Position numbers and translations under genes: made by a program
Source: Balaenoptera acutorostrata
Lineage: Eukaryota; Chordata; Mammalia; Artiodactyla; Balaenopteridae
Direction: 5' to 3'
DNA length: 64,000 nucleotides
Assembly (NCBI RefSeq): GCF_949987535.1
Contig: NC_080080.1
Location: forward strand, 58,626,668 to 58,690,667
Notes under the pieces: generated by a model
Told to the model about the DNA's origin: nothing
Database searches by the model: none
What the model saw: only the letters and a program-made list of their open reading frames with translations
Shown here: positions 11,886-24,176 of the stretch, in pieces
How the letters are laid out: the number at the start of each line of letters is the position of its first letter
Numbering within the stretch: position 1 is the first letter of the stretch

Positions 11886-12284
11886 ACCCAAGTGTATCAG
11901 GGACCAAGACACAGAGTAAAATAAGGAAGAGCAGGAATCTCACCACCACGCTACATCTCGGCTCAGAGTGGGCAACCTTTAGTGATGGGCTCACTCTGGC
12001 ACGTGCATGCCATCATACAGATGTTTCGAAGGGCAGGACTTTGGATGACCAGGTCCCAGCGGGTGGTGTTCGTCTAAGTTTTTCTGCATTCTGGAGAGGG
12101 GGTGCTAGCAAAAAAGCCCCGTGATGGTGTCTGGATTGTGGCTCACCTCTAAGGCACAATGTACCCTTGCTAAAAGAGCTGCTGCATCATAGAAATGGGA
12201 TCTTTTGGAGAAATCACATGCAAAAATGACTCTCTCTGGGTCACCATTACCAAATGAAATGGTTGGATAAGAACTAAGTGACTG

Positions 12285-12657
12285 GGACTTCCCTGGTGGC
12301 GCAGTGGTTAAGAATCTGCCTGCCAATGCAGGGGACACAGGTTCGAGCCCTGGTCCAGGAAGATCCCACATGCCGCAGAGCAACTAAGCCCGTGCGCCAC
12401 AATTACTCAGCCTGTGCTCTAGAGCTTGTGAGCCACAACTACTGAGCCCACGTGCTGCAACTACTGAAGCCGGGGCTCCTAGAGCCCATGCTCCCCAACA
12501 AGAGAAGCCAGTGCAATGAGAAGCCCGGGCACCACAACAGAGAGTAGCCCCTGCTCACCACAACTAGAGAAAGCCCGCACACAGCAATGAAGATGCAACA
12601 CAGCCAATAAATAAAAATAAATATAAATAGATAAATAAATAAATTTAAGAAAAAAAA
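12285..12657 (+). mobile_element. CHR SINE, full-length subfamily
   Basis: Complete head, body and (AAAT)n tail. Perfect 16-bp duplication AAGAACTAAGTGACTG at 12269-12284 and 12658-12673. Confidence 0.95.
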
Positions 12658-12974
12658 AAGAACTAAGTGACTGCCATGACTGCTCACAGCTCTAAAATCC
12701 CACAATTCCATGATAAATATCTAAAAAGAACAGGAGAAATTCATCACATAATAAAACACAAAAGGGTTAGATAGTATTCAGACTAAATGCAATTTTTAAA
12801 AATCCAGGTATTTTTTTAAAAAACAGCCCAAATAATGAACTACTAAGAATTTTAAGAAAATGCTCTTGTAATCCACTGTGTAAGGGAAGAAACAGTCTCA
12901 ACAATACATTATTTTTTAAATTATGAAATGAAACTTTGTATGTTAAATCTTTAAGACACAGCCAAGTTATTCTC

Positions 12975-13125
12975 CTCTGCAGCTTATGAAGCTCTTAAAC
13001 ATGGATTATCTCATGGCAAGGATCCTGTTCTGAAGCAGGTAAATATCCATTTTATAAACGAAGACATTGTGACTCAAAGAAATAGGTCTCAGGCAAAATA
13101 ACACGCTCACATGTCCATAATCCAA
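12975..13125 (+). repeat. MIR-like relic
   Basis: 'ccattttataaacgaagacattgtgactcaaagaaatagg' resembles the MIR core. Confidence 0.45.
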
Positions 13126-13220
13126 GGCTTCAAGAGATGGGCAAACTGGATGAAATCAAGAAAAGCTTTATTTTATCCAATGAGCCTACTTTTATTTCGA
13201 TTTTTTAAAAAAGGCTAGCT

Positions 13221-13559
13221 GGGACTTCCCTGGTGGCGCAGTGGTTAAGAATCCACCTGCCAATGCAGGGGACACGGGTTCAATCCCCGTGTCTGGGAAG
13301 ATCCCACATGCCTTGGAGCAACTAAGCCCGTGTGCCACAACTAGTGAGCCTGCTCTCTAGAGCCCGCGAGCCACAGCTACTGAGCCCGTGTGCCACAACT
13401 ACTGAAGTTCGCGCGCCTAGAGCCCGTGCTGCGCAACAAGAGAAGCCACCGCAGTGAGAAGCCCGCGCACTGTAATGAAGAGTAGCCCCTGCTCGCCCCA
13501 ACTAGAGAAAGCCCACACGCAGCCAAAAATAAATTTTTAAAATAAAATAAAAATTAAAA
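13221..13559 (+). mobile_element. CHR SINE, full-length subfamily
   Basis: Complete copy with both 'ccacaactactgag' sections. The flanking duplication is imperfect (aaaaaaggctagc versus aaaaagactaacc), suggesting greater age. The B-box has mutated to 'ggttcaatccc'. Confidence 0.9.
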
Positions 13560-13809
13560 AGACTAACCATGAAATCTCTTAATAGTTAAATGCTAAGGCA
13601 GTTATGCAAATCAAAGATGATATATGTTTTTTAAAATTATAGTTTTATGCTTACATATTTGAAAATATGAATAAACTTATTTCCCTCAAAGATGCCAAAG
13701 TTGATATCAAATTGACTCCTCTAATTTTAGGAATTTTGTTAAGTATAAAAGTTGAAAAATTTTCTTCACGTTTGCCAATTTAAAAAACATCCTATTTAAG
13801 AATATGTGT

Positions 13810-13900
13810 CTGGGAATGTGCATGCGTGTGTGTATGTGTGTGTGTGTGTGAGTGTGTTGTGCTTCTCATTGCGTGAATGTGTCTGTGTAATTGTGTCGAT
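13810..13900 (+). repeat. (TG)n-rich microsatellite
   Basis: TG-rich stretch, longest pure run near 13836-13850. Smaller TG/TA tracts are at 18230-18245 and 18385-18442. Confidence 0.8.
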
Positions 13901-14130
13901 GGGGCTGAGTGTGATTGTCACATGGAACAATGAAGAAAGATCTGGGTTTCATTATGTAAGAAAACATATCTCAGTTTTTTAAAAAATGAGAAAATCCCTA
14001 TGTATTTACTTTCTCATGAAGAAATTCTTCAGAAGGAGCCATGAGGTATAAAAAGGGTGTTATTTCTAGGCAGCATTTCCAAAAGTGTAGAGGGGTAGAT
14101 AATTTTATGTAGCATATGAATAAACTTTTT

Positions 14131-14362
14131 TTAATGAAGTATAGTTAATTTACAATGTTGTATTAGTTTCAAGTGTGCAGCAAAGTGATTCAGTTATATA
14201 CATATATTCTTTTTCAGATTCTTTTCCATTATAGGTTATTACAAGATATTGAATATAGTTCCCTGTGCTATACAGTAGGTCCTTGCTGTTTACCTATTTT
14301 ATATATAGTAGTGTGAATATGTTAATCCCAAACTCCTAACTAAGTTATCTCTCCCCTGCCCC
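14131..14362 (-). mobile_element. L1 3' end fragment, antisense
   Basis: Reverse complement reads 'gattaacat...actactatatata...tatagcacagggaactatatt...ttaactatacttcattaaa', a common artiodactyl L1 3' UTR. A perfect 13-bp target duplication GAATAAACTTTTT flanks it (14118-14130 and 14363-14375). Confidence 0.85.
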
Positions 14363-14734
14363 GAATAAACTTTTTATGTAAATAATCATGCATTGAGTTT
14401 TATCATTCAGCCCCATCCCCCCACCTCTTACACTCTGCCCTGGTCATTGGTTTTATTTACAGCATTTATTTGGTTCCTCATGTCTGCCACCAGAATCCCA
14501 GGCCCAGAAGGTCATCCCTTGCCCCCTACTCCCCACTCTGCACCATCTTTTCTGACCCTGTCTCCACACCCTCCTTAACTACGGGAACTGTTGTTGCCTG
14601 AGCCCTCTGCAACTCACAACAAATCATCAGCCAGAACTCCATCTAGAGAGCAAGTCTAGCTGTCTTTCCTATAAGGCAAAGCCATGCCCTATTAACCAAG
14701 AGTTATAGGTGACAGTGAATGGCTTGCTTTCTAT

Positions 14735-15185
14735 TTTGGTTATTTCTTGCTATGGAACAAATTACCCCAAACTTAGTGACTTAAAATGGCAACCCCTTTG
14801 TTTGCTTTCTAGATACTGTGGGTTGACAACTCAACTGGCAGTTCTGCTGGTCTCCTTGGGAGTCTTCCAAAGGATGGCTGGAACTGGAGGCATGTGGAGG
14901 CCCGCCCTCACCGCGGGAGGTCAGCTGGCTGACTGTCCTCCCTCTCCACGCAAGGGGTGTGGTCTCTCTGTGTGGGAGTTTGGGGCTCCCAAAAGGAACA
15001 GAGAATGGAAACCTCCAGGTCTTCTGAAGACCTAGGCCTAGGCCTGGCACACCATCCCTGTGCCACCTTCTACTAATTAAGTAGTCCCAGAGTCAGCCCA
15101 TAATCAAAAGGAGGGGAAATAAATTCTTCCTTTGAGGGAGGGGAGGTGGTGACGACGAATTTGCAGTCATCTTTAATCCACCACA
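14735..15185. repeat. Old interspersed repeat, copy 1 (family not assigned)
   Basis: Begins 'ttggttatttcttgctatggaacaaattacccc' and shares its plan with 25095-26330 ('acttagtgacttaaaa', 'ctggtctccttgg', 'agtcagccca'). I recognise it as a frequent mammalian repeat but cannot name it safely. Confidence 0.5.
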
Positions 15186-15674
15186 ATTTCTCAAACAACA
15201 GAGTTCCTTTTAGTTTCTATGCAGAACAAGTACTTTGAGGGTTTCAAAACCTATCTACTATTTTTTGGAATAAACTTAAGTTTCTTGGGTATAAAAAGTG
15301 TGATGTTTCCCCAAAGCAGTGTAATATTGAGGTTAAGAGCTGGTCCAGAGAGATGGTGATTATTATAAAGTGATGTACACACGAGTACGTATAAATACTA
15401 CTTGCCTTTCAAACAACACTCTGAAATCCAAGTTTTACAACCATGAACTTCACTTTGTAGGTACTCTCAAATCCTCCACTTTCTTAGAAATTAAAATTAA
15501 TTTTTAATTTTCTAATCAGTAAAAACATGTTTCTGCCCACACTTCTAAAAGTTAGAAAACAGATAAAAGAAGTGTCAATAAATTGATTATATATAAATAG
15601 GGGAAATTTTTCCCATCCCAAATGTATCTTAGCAAATAAAGGACGTAGTATAAATTAACCTAAGCACGGGAACC

Positions 15675-15723
15675 CTTCCTGGTTTAATTTATTTTATTTT
15701 ATTTTTCTTCCTGGTTTAATTTA
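15675..15723. repeat. 17-bp direct duplication around an A/T-only insert
   Basis: CTTCCTGGTTTAATTTA occurs at 15675-15691 and 15707-15723, enclosing 15 bp of TTTTATTTTATTTTT. Confidence 0.75.
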
Positions 15724-16639
15724 ATCTCATCTTCCTCTGAAAAAAGTTCTCGGAGTATTAGGATACTTTCAGGATAGGTGCCTCTATTTCTGTTCATTTC
15801 ACAACCTACCTCTTCCCTCCTCCTTTTTATTTAATCAAAATGCATAAATGCATTTAAGGTAATTAACAAGAATCTACAAGAGGGAACAGCAGTGAGAACA
15901 ATTCGAAAATCACTCACATTCAATTTGGTAAATATATTGTACTTATGTTTTGAATGGCTGGCTGTATGAGGGTGTTTTCTGAGTCCAATCTTTTAGCTGT
16001 GTGGGGAAAACTGCCAATTTTGCTTAACTGCTCCTGCGTGGTTACTCCCTGCAATTCTACTCACGCTAGAAATAGATGCTGAGAGAGTTGCCTTCCCTCT
16101 GGCCTCTTCTGTGACTTGTCTGGTTCTGGGGTCAATAAATGTTTGGGTTCAAAGGGCTTTTCTCTTCGCAAAGTAAATAGAAGGAATGGAGATGTGAAAA
16201 GTGCAAGTAACTAAATGGGAATATATTGTCAGTTTACTGGAATTTACTTTACCCATTTGCTGGTCATTTTCTACCCATGTCATCATTCATTGACTGTATT
16301 TGTTATTGCAGGTGTTAGTTGTAGCACTGAGGTAAACAGAATGAAAAACAGCCTACTAGTTACTCACAGTGATGTGGGAGTTTTGCCAGCCCCAACACAT
16401 ATCTATAACGACATGGTAGGAGTTCTTTACATCAGAGCTTTATAAAGATAACAAGAGTAACTGACGTGGTAATGATTGAACCGACCCTGCCGAATAAGAA
16501 CCACAAGCATTTTACAATATCTGGTTGATATATGACTACAAATATATTAATTTCCAATCCCTCTTCACTCTCGTAAAAATCTTGGCCAGGTGTGCAACAG
16601 AATATCCCCATCATTGCGTGGGTTCTTCTGCCCAAATTA

Positions 16640-17220
16640 TCCAAATTCTCCTGGCCTCTCTACGGGAGCCGGCCCCAGGGTTCTCCCTGGGAGGTAGGTT
16701 TCTTAGTTCAATTTAGGGCAGCTTACTTTGGGGAGGAAAATCTCCCATACGTTGATACTCTTGGGAAAGACGGGAGAATTCCTTCCCCTGTTTCCAGGGC
16801 CGGCGGAATGGCTTCCTGTTCACACCAGGCTCTCATCAGCCTGCTGCCCCCTCTCTGAAGCTGTCCAGCTGCGCAGAGGGGAGGGAATTTTATTTCCTCC
16901 TTGAGCAGAACTGGGGGCCGGGCTGAAAAGAGATTTTCCCCATGGGCAGAAACGTGGATCCCCGATGCTGGTGTGACATCCAAACTCTCTCCATCCGCGC
17001 CCCACCCACACGTACCCGCGAGGCTCGGGGGAGGTAACTGATTAACCATCTCCCTGGCCGGAGCATCTGGGCCGCGACGTCATCAACACCCGCCCACCGC
17101 GCGCCGGAGGTTGACAAGGTCACGGAGGGCAAAGCTGTAACTGTTCAACTTGGTACAGTCCTCGCTGAACGCCTCTGCCTCGACCACAGGGCCTCTAGGT
17201 CAGCCTAGCGTACGCTAGAA
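16640..17220. promoter_or_regulatory. Small GC-rich block with CRE-like and nuclear-receptor-like sites
   Basis: A local rise in GC and CpG, strongest from 16980 to 17190. It holds GACGTCA (17076-17082, a 7/8 match to the CRE palindrome), AGGTTGACAAGGTCA (17108-17122, two AGGTCA-like half-sites with 3-nt spacing) and a perfect 14-bp palindrome CTAGCGTACGCTAG (17205-17218). No repeat explains it. Enhancer or weak promoter function is inference. Confidence 0.4.
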
Positions 17221-19034
17221 GGAGAAAAAAAAAGAGAACACACGAGGCCAAAGAGAAAACAGCTAAACACCAAAATCTGTGAACTGCCTCTTTAGGGGGA
17301 AGGATCCTGGAAGTTTCCAATTATCCTCGGAGGAAAAAAAATCATAAATGCTGAGCAAGCATTTGGGCATGGTTTCAGGTAACGAATGAAAGAATAAAAT
17401 GCAAGCAGATTGGCGCAATTGTTAATCAGGTGTACTTCAATAAAAAATAAAATTATAGAAATAAAAAAAAATACAAGTAAATTGTCCTACATTAGCTAAT
17501 TACTAAAATCCATTCTGAAAAAGTTTTGAGATTTAAACTAAAATGAACGCTTAAGTTACTTTAAAAGTATAGTGAGACTAGAAATGGACAAGGGCTATTA
17601 AGCCTCAAAACTGGATGGAATTCAAACCCTGACAAAGACGGGGAGGCAGTGCCTTACCTTCTGAATCCTGTCCTGAATATGGCTACGGTTTTACCAGAAA
17701 TATATTTTTCTACTATCAGTTTTGTTTGGCGTAATAGAATATCCAAAAGAAAAATATTATTGTTATGTATTTGGAAACTTAGGTATGCAATCATTTTTTA
17801 TATATAAGAGAACAAAATTATGCTTTTAAAAAGAACGCTAAATCACTAACAGAAAGAGGCTTGGTTAGAAAAATCAACAAGTCGGTTAGGGTACTGAATG
17901 CACTTCAGCATGTGTTGGTAGAACACCTACATGCTTGGCTTACACTGTCATTTTCTGCGGGTTTCTAGAACCTCAGGCGTTCACTGGAGTCGTCTGCCTG
18001 TCAGTCCGTCAGCGACATTCACCAGGTTCTGCGCCTAGAGCACTGACAAAGCGCTTTGGGTCTGCTTTTCTAGATTTATGATGATGCATTCTCCCCATGA
18101 AAGTGTTTTGTTCATTTTTTTCTCCCCTCATCATTGACTTTTATCTGTATTTTTCTTGTTCTGCAGATAAATACAAGATGATAAGGAGACACTAATTTTA
18201 ATTTCACTTTTTACTTTTGTACTGGTTTTTGTGTGTGTGTGTGTTGCAATAATATAACGCTAAAGTGATAGTTTTGTCCTTCTAACGAGGTCATTTAAGC
18301 AATTTTCCAACGTTTTGCCTTATAGTTGGTTAAATAAGAGCGTTGACAAAATAGCTTTAAAAAGGAAAAAATACATCTCCAACATATGTGTGTATATATG
18401 TTGATATAAGGGTGTGTGTATATAAGTGTGTATATATATATGGTAAAGTGTATGCAAAATAGGTCTTCTTTACTATAACACCTTACTATTGATGTTTACT
18501 CCTGTCAGATGTCATGATCAAGCAAGATGCATTGCCCTAAAAATGTAAAACACAATTGCAAAATTCTCCATACTTCCAAAGTTTCATCCATTATGCCTAT
18601 AAGAAAATTCACCTTATTTCTATCTATGTGTAAAATATGGATCTAATTCGATACCAAATATTTTCAACAGCCTTTACATACATTTCTGAAGAGTGAGACG
18701 TCATACTGTACTTAGTGTAAGCATATTGCTAGAAATTATGTTTTTGGTTTTGCAGCCTCAAATATGACACTCAGGCTCTCAGCCTCTAAAAACAAGCAAT
18801 AAAGTTAGTTGCAAGTAAAAGTTAGAGCCCTGAGCACCTTAGAGAAGCATTCCCTAAAGTTTGTTGTGTGGACTGCAGTGAGAACCTGTGTGAAAGCCTG
18901 TGTTTAAAAAAGGGGAGAAGGGAGGAGGTAGAATTCCTTGTTAAAAACATTTTGGGAAACAGTCTATATCCTCCCTGTTGGAGATTCACAACACACATTA
19001 ACATATTAAAGACTCTTACATTTATGCTCAATTG

Positions 19035-20430
19035 CTTTTCAACAAAGGTGCCAAGGCAACTCAATAGGGAAAGGATAGTCTTTTCAACAAATGGTGCTGG
19101 GACTATTGGATATCCATATGCAAAAAGATATATTCAAACCTTTACTTCCCATGATACTCAAAATTTAACTCCAAATGAATTACCCATCTAAATGTTAGAG
19201 CTAAATTATAAAACTTTTAGAAGAAAACATAGGCGTAATTCTTGATGACTTTCTTAGAAATAACAAGAAAAACACAAGCAATAAAAGAAAAAATTTGAGA
19301 AGCTGAACTCCATCAAAATTTAAAATATTTGTACTTAAAAAGACACCAAAAGAAAGTGAAAAGAAAAGAGGGGGAAAATATTTTCAAATCATATTTGGTT
19401 AAGATCTTGTATCCAGAATACAAGGAACTCTTGCAGTGCAATAGTAAGAGAATGACCCAATTTTAAAATAGGCAAAAAATTTGAATAGAGCAAAGAAGAT
19501 ATAAGAATAACCAATAAACACATAAAAAGATGCTCAACATTATTAGCCATCAGGGAATGCATATCAAAACCACGGTCGAATAGCACTACACAACCACTAG
19601 GATGACCAGCTGGTGAGGATGTGGAGAAATAGGAGCTCTCGTACACTGCTGGTGGGAGTGCAAAATAGTGCAGCCATTTTGGAGAAACAGTTTGGAAGTT
19701 TCTTCAAAAGTTAAACATAAATTTATCATATGATTCGCAACTTCAATCCTAAATATATATCCAAGAGAGATAAAAAAGTATGTTCAAAGAAAGACTTGTA
19801 CATGAATGTTCCATAGCATTATTCACAGTACCCCAAAAGTGGAAACAATCCAAATTCCCATAAACTCATGAACGGATCAAAATAATATATGGTATATCTA
19901 GGGAATTCCCTGGCGGTCCAGTGATTACGACTCGGGCTTTCACTGCCATGGACCTGAGTTTGATCCCTGTCCAAGGAAACTAAGATCCCACAAGCTGTGT
20001 GGTGTGGCCAAAAAAAAAAAAAAAAAAAAAAAGGTATATCTGTATGGAATACTGTTTGTCAATAAAAAGAAATGAAATACTGAAGTACTAATACATGCTA
20101 CAAAATGGATCAACATCAAAGCCATGCTTAGTGAAAAAAGCTAGACACCAAAACCAAATATCATATGATTCCAATTATATAAAATTTCCAGAAGAGGCAA
20201 ATCTATAAAGACAGAAAGTAGATTAGTGGCTGCCTAGGGCTGGAGGTGGGAATTCAGAGTAATAGCAGATGGGAACAGGAGATGTTTTTGAGGTGATGAA
20301 AATGTTTGAAACTTGGATTTTAGTAATGGTACAACTCTGTAAATTAACTGAAAATCATTTAGTTGTACCCTTAAAGCAAGTGAATTTCATGGCATGTAAA
20401 TTATACTGTAATGAAGTTGTTGTTTAAAGG
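19035..20430 (+). mobile_element. Old L1 3' end (ORF2 tail and 3' UTR), interrupted by a SINE
   Basis: Degenerate L1M-type sequence. It includes 'tcttttcaacaaatggtgctggga', 'aagatgctcaacattattagccatcagggaa', 'tacactgctggtgggagtgcaaa' and a 3' UTR ending 'aaattatactgtaatgaa'. Many stops and frameshifts. A short SINE is inserted at 19900-20032. Confidence 0.85.
19900..20032 (+). mobile_element. Short CHR-1-like SINE nested in an old L1
   Basis: A 133-bp tRNA-derived element ('gggaattccctggcggtcca ... aagatcccacaagctgtgtgg') with a pure A22 tail. It is flanked by GGTATATCT at 19891-19899 and 20033-20041. It differs from the other SINEs in lacking the long body. Confidence 0.9.
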
Positions 20431-23400
20431 AGAGGGTGTTCTCTGTTCAAAACAGTTTGAGAAACATTTTATGTCTCACATCTTGGAGATTAACATATTA
20501 AAGACCAAGGAACACTATAGTAAAGAAACCTATTTAATTTTTTAATCCAATATAAACCAAATTTATGTGACCACAGAAACTTAAAAATTACATCAATTAA
20601 ACCCTTTCAAAATGAGTGTTAAGGGAAACATAATTAGGTATTGCTGAAAGTAGTTCCCTTCACTATCCCTTAACTTCTCCAAGCCCTCAGGTCCAAATAA
20701 ATAGCATACACTTGACTAATCCCTGAGATTTTTTTTAACAAAAATAAATACAATTTATATAATTCGTGAGTCCATATGATCCTGCAAGCTGGAAAGGCCT
20801 CCCCATTCACCATGATTGCCATTGTGTCTGGCTTTCTGCTGGGGTATCAGGCTGAGAAGCTGAGATTAAACAGTAATTATAATTGAAGCTGAATGTAATT
20901 AATTACATAATTTTGAGTTGTTCCAGGTTAATTCCACTACTAAAATTATATCATAAAATTAGAGCATTAAGAAAGATTACTGTCAAAAGAAAAGGTGTGA
21001 ATCAAGCACCTGACTCATGTATGAATCATCTTCAAAGCACTTGACTCATATTTGAATCACGTATAACAGTTGAATGACAAACATGTACTCCTGAGATTCT
21101 CCATAGTCATTAGTTAAATAATTGATGTAGACTGTACATATAGAGTCCTGAGCATGGGAACTACTGTTGGAAAAAAAACTGGAAGCCCCCAATGAGCATA
21201 TCTTTTTTTTTTTAAAGATTTTTTTTAAATAAATTTATTTATTTTTGGCTGCATTGGGTCTTCATTGCTGCACGCGGGCTTTCTCTAGTTGTGGTGAGAG
21301 GGGGCTACTCTTCGTTGCGGTGTGCGGGCTTCTCATTGCGGTGGCTTCTCTTGTTGAGAAGCACGGGCTCTAGGCGTGTGGGCTTCAGTAGTTGTGGCAT
21401 GAGGGCTCAGTAGTTGTGGCTTGTGGGCTCTAGAATGCAGGCTCAGTAGTTTAGTTGCTCCGCGGCATGTGGGATCTTCCCAGACCAGGGCTTGAACCCA
21501 TGTCCCCTACATTGGCAGGAGGATTCTTAACCACTGCGCCACCAGCGAAGTCCATGTCTGTCGTTTTTCATCGGGGAAGGATGATTGTTGCACAGAAGGT
21601 GTGAGGAAAATCTGATTAGAATTGTTTACTTCGGGAAGGAGAAGAGGAATTTTTTAAAAAGCATTAACAAGATGTATTCTGCAAACAACTACCCCATACT
21701 TTTTTGTCAAAGAGAGGAATGATTGTGGGATGAGAAATGGATAAACGATTTGTTATACCCAATTGGTTACTTTGGGAAGAGTTTCTTATAACCATATAAC
21801 AAAGAACTATTACAGCCACATATCAGGACTATGAAATGGATTTGCTAAGAGAACAATATTTTTTAATGATACTCTTCAGAAAAAAATTGGTTTCAAGCAA
21901 GGCACAGATAATGTGATTTGCCCTTTGTCTTTATTCCAAATGCATGCAAATAATGATATTGATGATCCTAAAAGATAACAGCCAGAATTTCAGGAATATT
22001 GGTTTTCATATTTGGAAATGAATCTAATTTTGATGAGATTATTTTGGATGTATGCAGGGCAGAAGGCAAAATGAACATTTTAAAACACCACTACATGTAA
22101 ATTTTGCATTTACCTACTATAAGTTACTTGTAACTAGAATAATCTTTTTAAACAAGTGTATACTGAACAGGAAAATGAAAATCATCCAAGATTAAACTTG
22201 TTTAAGCAAGGGGAGAAAGCAAGAACTTCTTTTTGATAATCTCTAAAATCTGAATTTGTATTCCAAGTACACATATAAATTACAGTTTAATAACATGCTT
22301 ATGAGAGAAGAGCAAGCCAAAAAGGCTGCAGATATATAGCCCCAGACCACTTTGGAAACCCAAAATACCCACTTTCTCCCAACCACCTCAGGTTAATTTG
22401 ATTTTTGTTCATATTCTAACTTTTGTTTGTATCAACACTTGTTTATAAAGTTTGTGGTTCAACTACATCTATTTTGCATATTGCACTTCTACCACTTACT
22501 GACTTTCCTACACTAGTTTTAGGTTTTTTCTCTCAAAACCAAGCTGACCTCTGACGGTATTATATCTTCATATATTCTTCATATTTCTTCATGTAGACTG
22601 AATCTCATTTTCTCAAAAACAGCTTTGCAATTCCTAAAATTATTTTCTAGATAAAAAAGTAAAACATTATTCACTTCTCCTTATAAACAGAATGCCTTTT
22701 TTAAACTCCAGTTTGTGTGAAGTGTTGAGAAGGTGAAGGAATTAGATGAAGTCAGGCAAAGACTCTTTTGAGGAAAATCAGGAATGGGAGTACAGTTTAT
22801 TTGTAAGGGGACTGTGTCTGCTGATGGAAGTCACCTCTGTGTGCCTCTTGAATCTGAGTGATATAACATAGGAAGGACTTTCTGTCAAGACTTTCTCCAT
22901 ATTTATGTGTCACTTCATTTTAGCCTGTAACTCAAAATGATCTCTATTCTCTCCTACTGGATTTAAGCATTATTAAGTACTTAATTGGGGCTTTTTTTTC
23001 TTTCCTTTTCTTCCAGTTTTATTAACTGGAACAGTTACCTTAGCAATTGTATTATATATATATAAATATTTTTAATCACCTTTACAGAATGTAAAGAAAA
23101 ATAAGAAAAAATTATTCTAGCATTTTAATGTGTTTCCTTCCTTTTTCTATCAACTTTTTTGTGTGGTTGTAATCACAATCTACTTATGGTTTGGGGTACT
23201 GTTCTATATACTAAGATCTCCCTTGTTGCTAAATGTTCTTCTAATCATATGTAAGCTCTGCATAATACAATATTCTTGACAGTCTTCAATTTTTTGACAT
23301 TTTAAAAATCACAATACCGTGATGGACATCCTCCTGTATAGACTCTAACAATATTTTGGGTTTCATAATTATCTTTAATGAATCTTAGCCCTGCAAGACT

Positions 23401-23841
23401 CAAGCAATAGTGCAGAGAGTCATTCCAGGAGGAAGACCACAATGACAATGGATGTTAACCTTCTCCTTTTAGAAATTTGCACTGATTTTAAAACTTTTTT
23501 AAAAATGTGACTAGGAATCAGATTTGTAGTTTGTTTAAATTAGCTTGCACTCAGAATTGAAGACAGAAGAGAAGAGAGGAAGAAAACATTAAAGGGAGGA
23601 GCAGAGGGTATCAATGTCCATTTCTTCCAACTTTATCAGGGAGGGTATCCCACTTCCAGAGAGCAAGTAGAAAGGCTCACGTTTATTCAGTTGGATGTCT
23701 AAAGAAGTGCACCCCTGTTAGCCAGAGTCAGACTCCTGTGAACTTGACAGCTGCCATTTTCAAAGTCAAAAATAGGTAGTTTGACTTAAATGGGAATAAA
23801 AGGAAAATAGAAATTTAAAATTTAAATTTTTAATTAAATTC
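20431..23841. other. Unique AT-rich sequence around one SINE
   Basis: Apart from the SINE at 21203-21553, no element is assigned. The segment 20780-20990 has several TAATTA homeodomain-type cores, and 21003-21058 a duplicated AP-1 motif. Confidence 0.45.
21203..21553 (-). mobile_element. CHR SINE, full-length subfamily
   Basis: Antisense copy. A T-rich tail on the left, 'ccagaccagggcttgaaccc' and 'accactgcgccaccag' on the right. Possible imperfect duplication catatct/catgtct. Confidence 0.9.
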
Positions 23842-23854
23842 TAAAATAAATAGA

Positions 23855-24163
23855 GGGGCTTCCCTGGTGGCACAGTGGTTGAGAATCTGCCTGCCAATGC
23901 AGGGGACAAGGGTTCGAGCCCTGGTTCTGGGAGGATCCCACATGCCGCGGAGCAACTAAGCCCGTGAGCCACAACTACTGAGCCTGCGCGTCTGGAGCCT
24001 GTGCTCCGCAACAAGAGAGGCCGCGATAGTGAGAGGCCCGCGCACCGCGACGAAGAGTGGCCCCCGCTTGTCGCAACTAGAGAAAGCCCTCGCACAGAAA
24101 CGAAGACCCAACACAGCCAAAAATTAATTAATTAATTAATTAATTAATTAAAAAATAATAAAA
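23855..24163 (+). mobile_element. CHR SINE, deletion subfamily
   Basis: Well-preserved copy with the tail (TTAA)n at 24124-24150. Perfect 13-bp duplication TAAAATAAATAGA at 23842-23854 and 24164-24176. Confidence 0.95.
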
Positions 24164-24176
24164 TAAAATAAATAGA

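Larger units (their letters stand above)
15186..19034. other. Mostly unique sequence
   Basis: Contains the 15675-15723 duplication, the GC-rich block at 16640-17220 and TG/TA tracts at 18230-18442. No exon recognised. Confidence 0.45.

Noticed and set aside
16723..17132. Overlapping minus-strand frames near the GC-rich block
   Set aside because: Three overlapping frames without resemblance to known proteins; better explained by composition.
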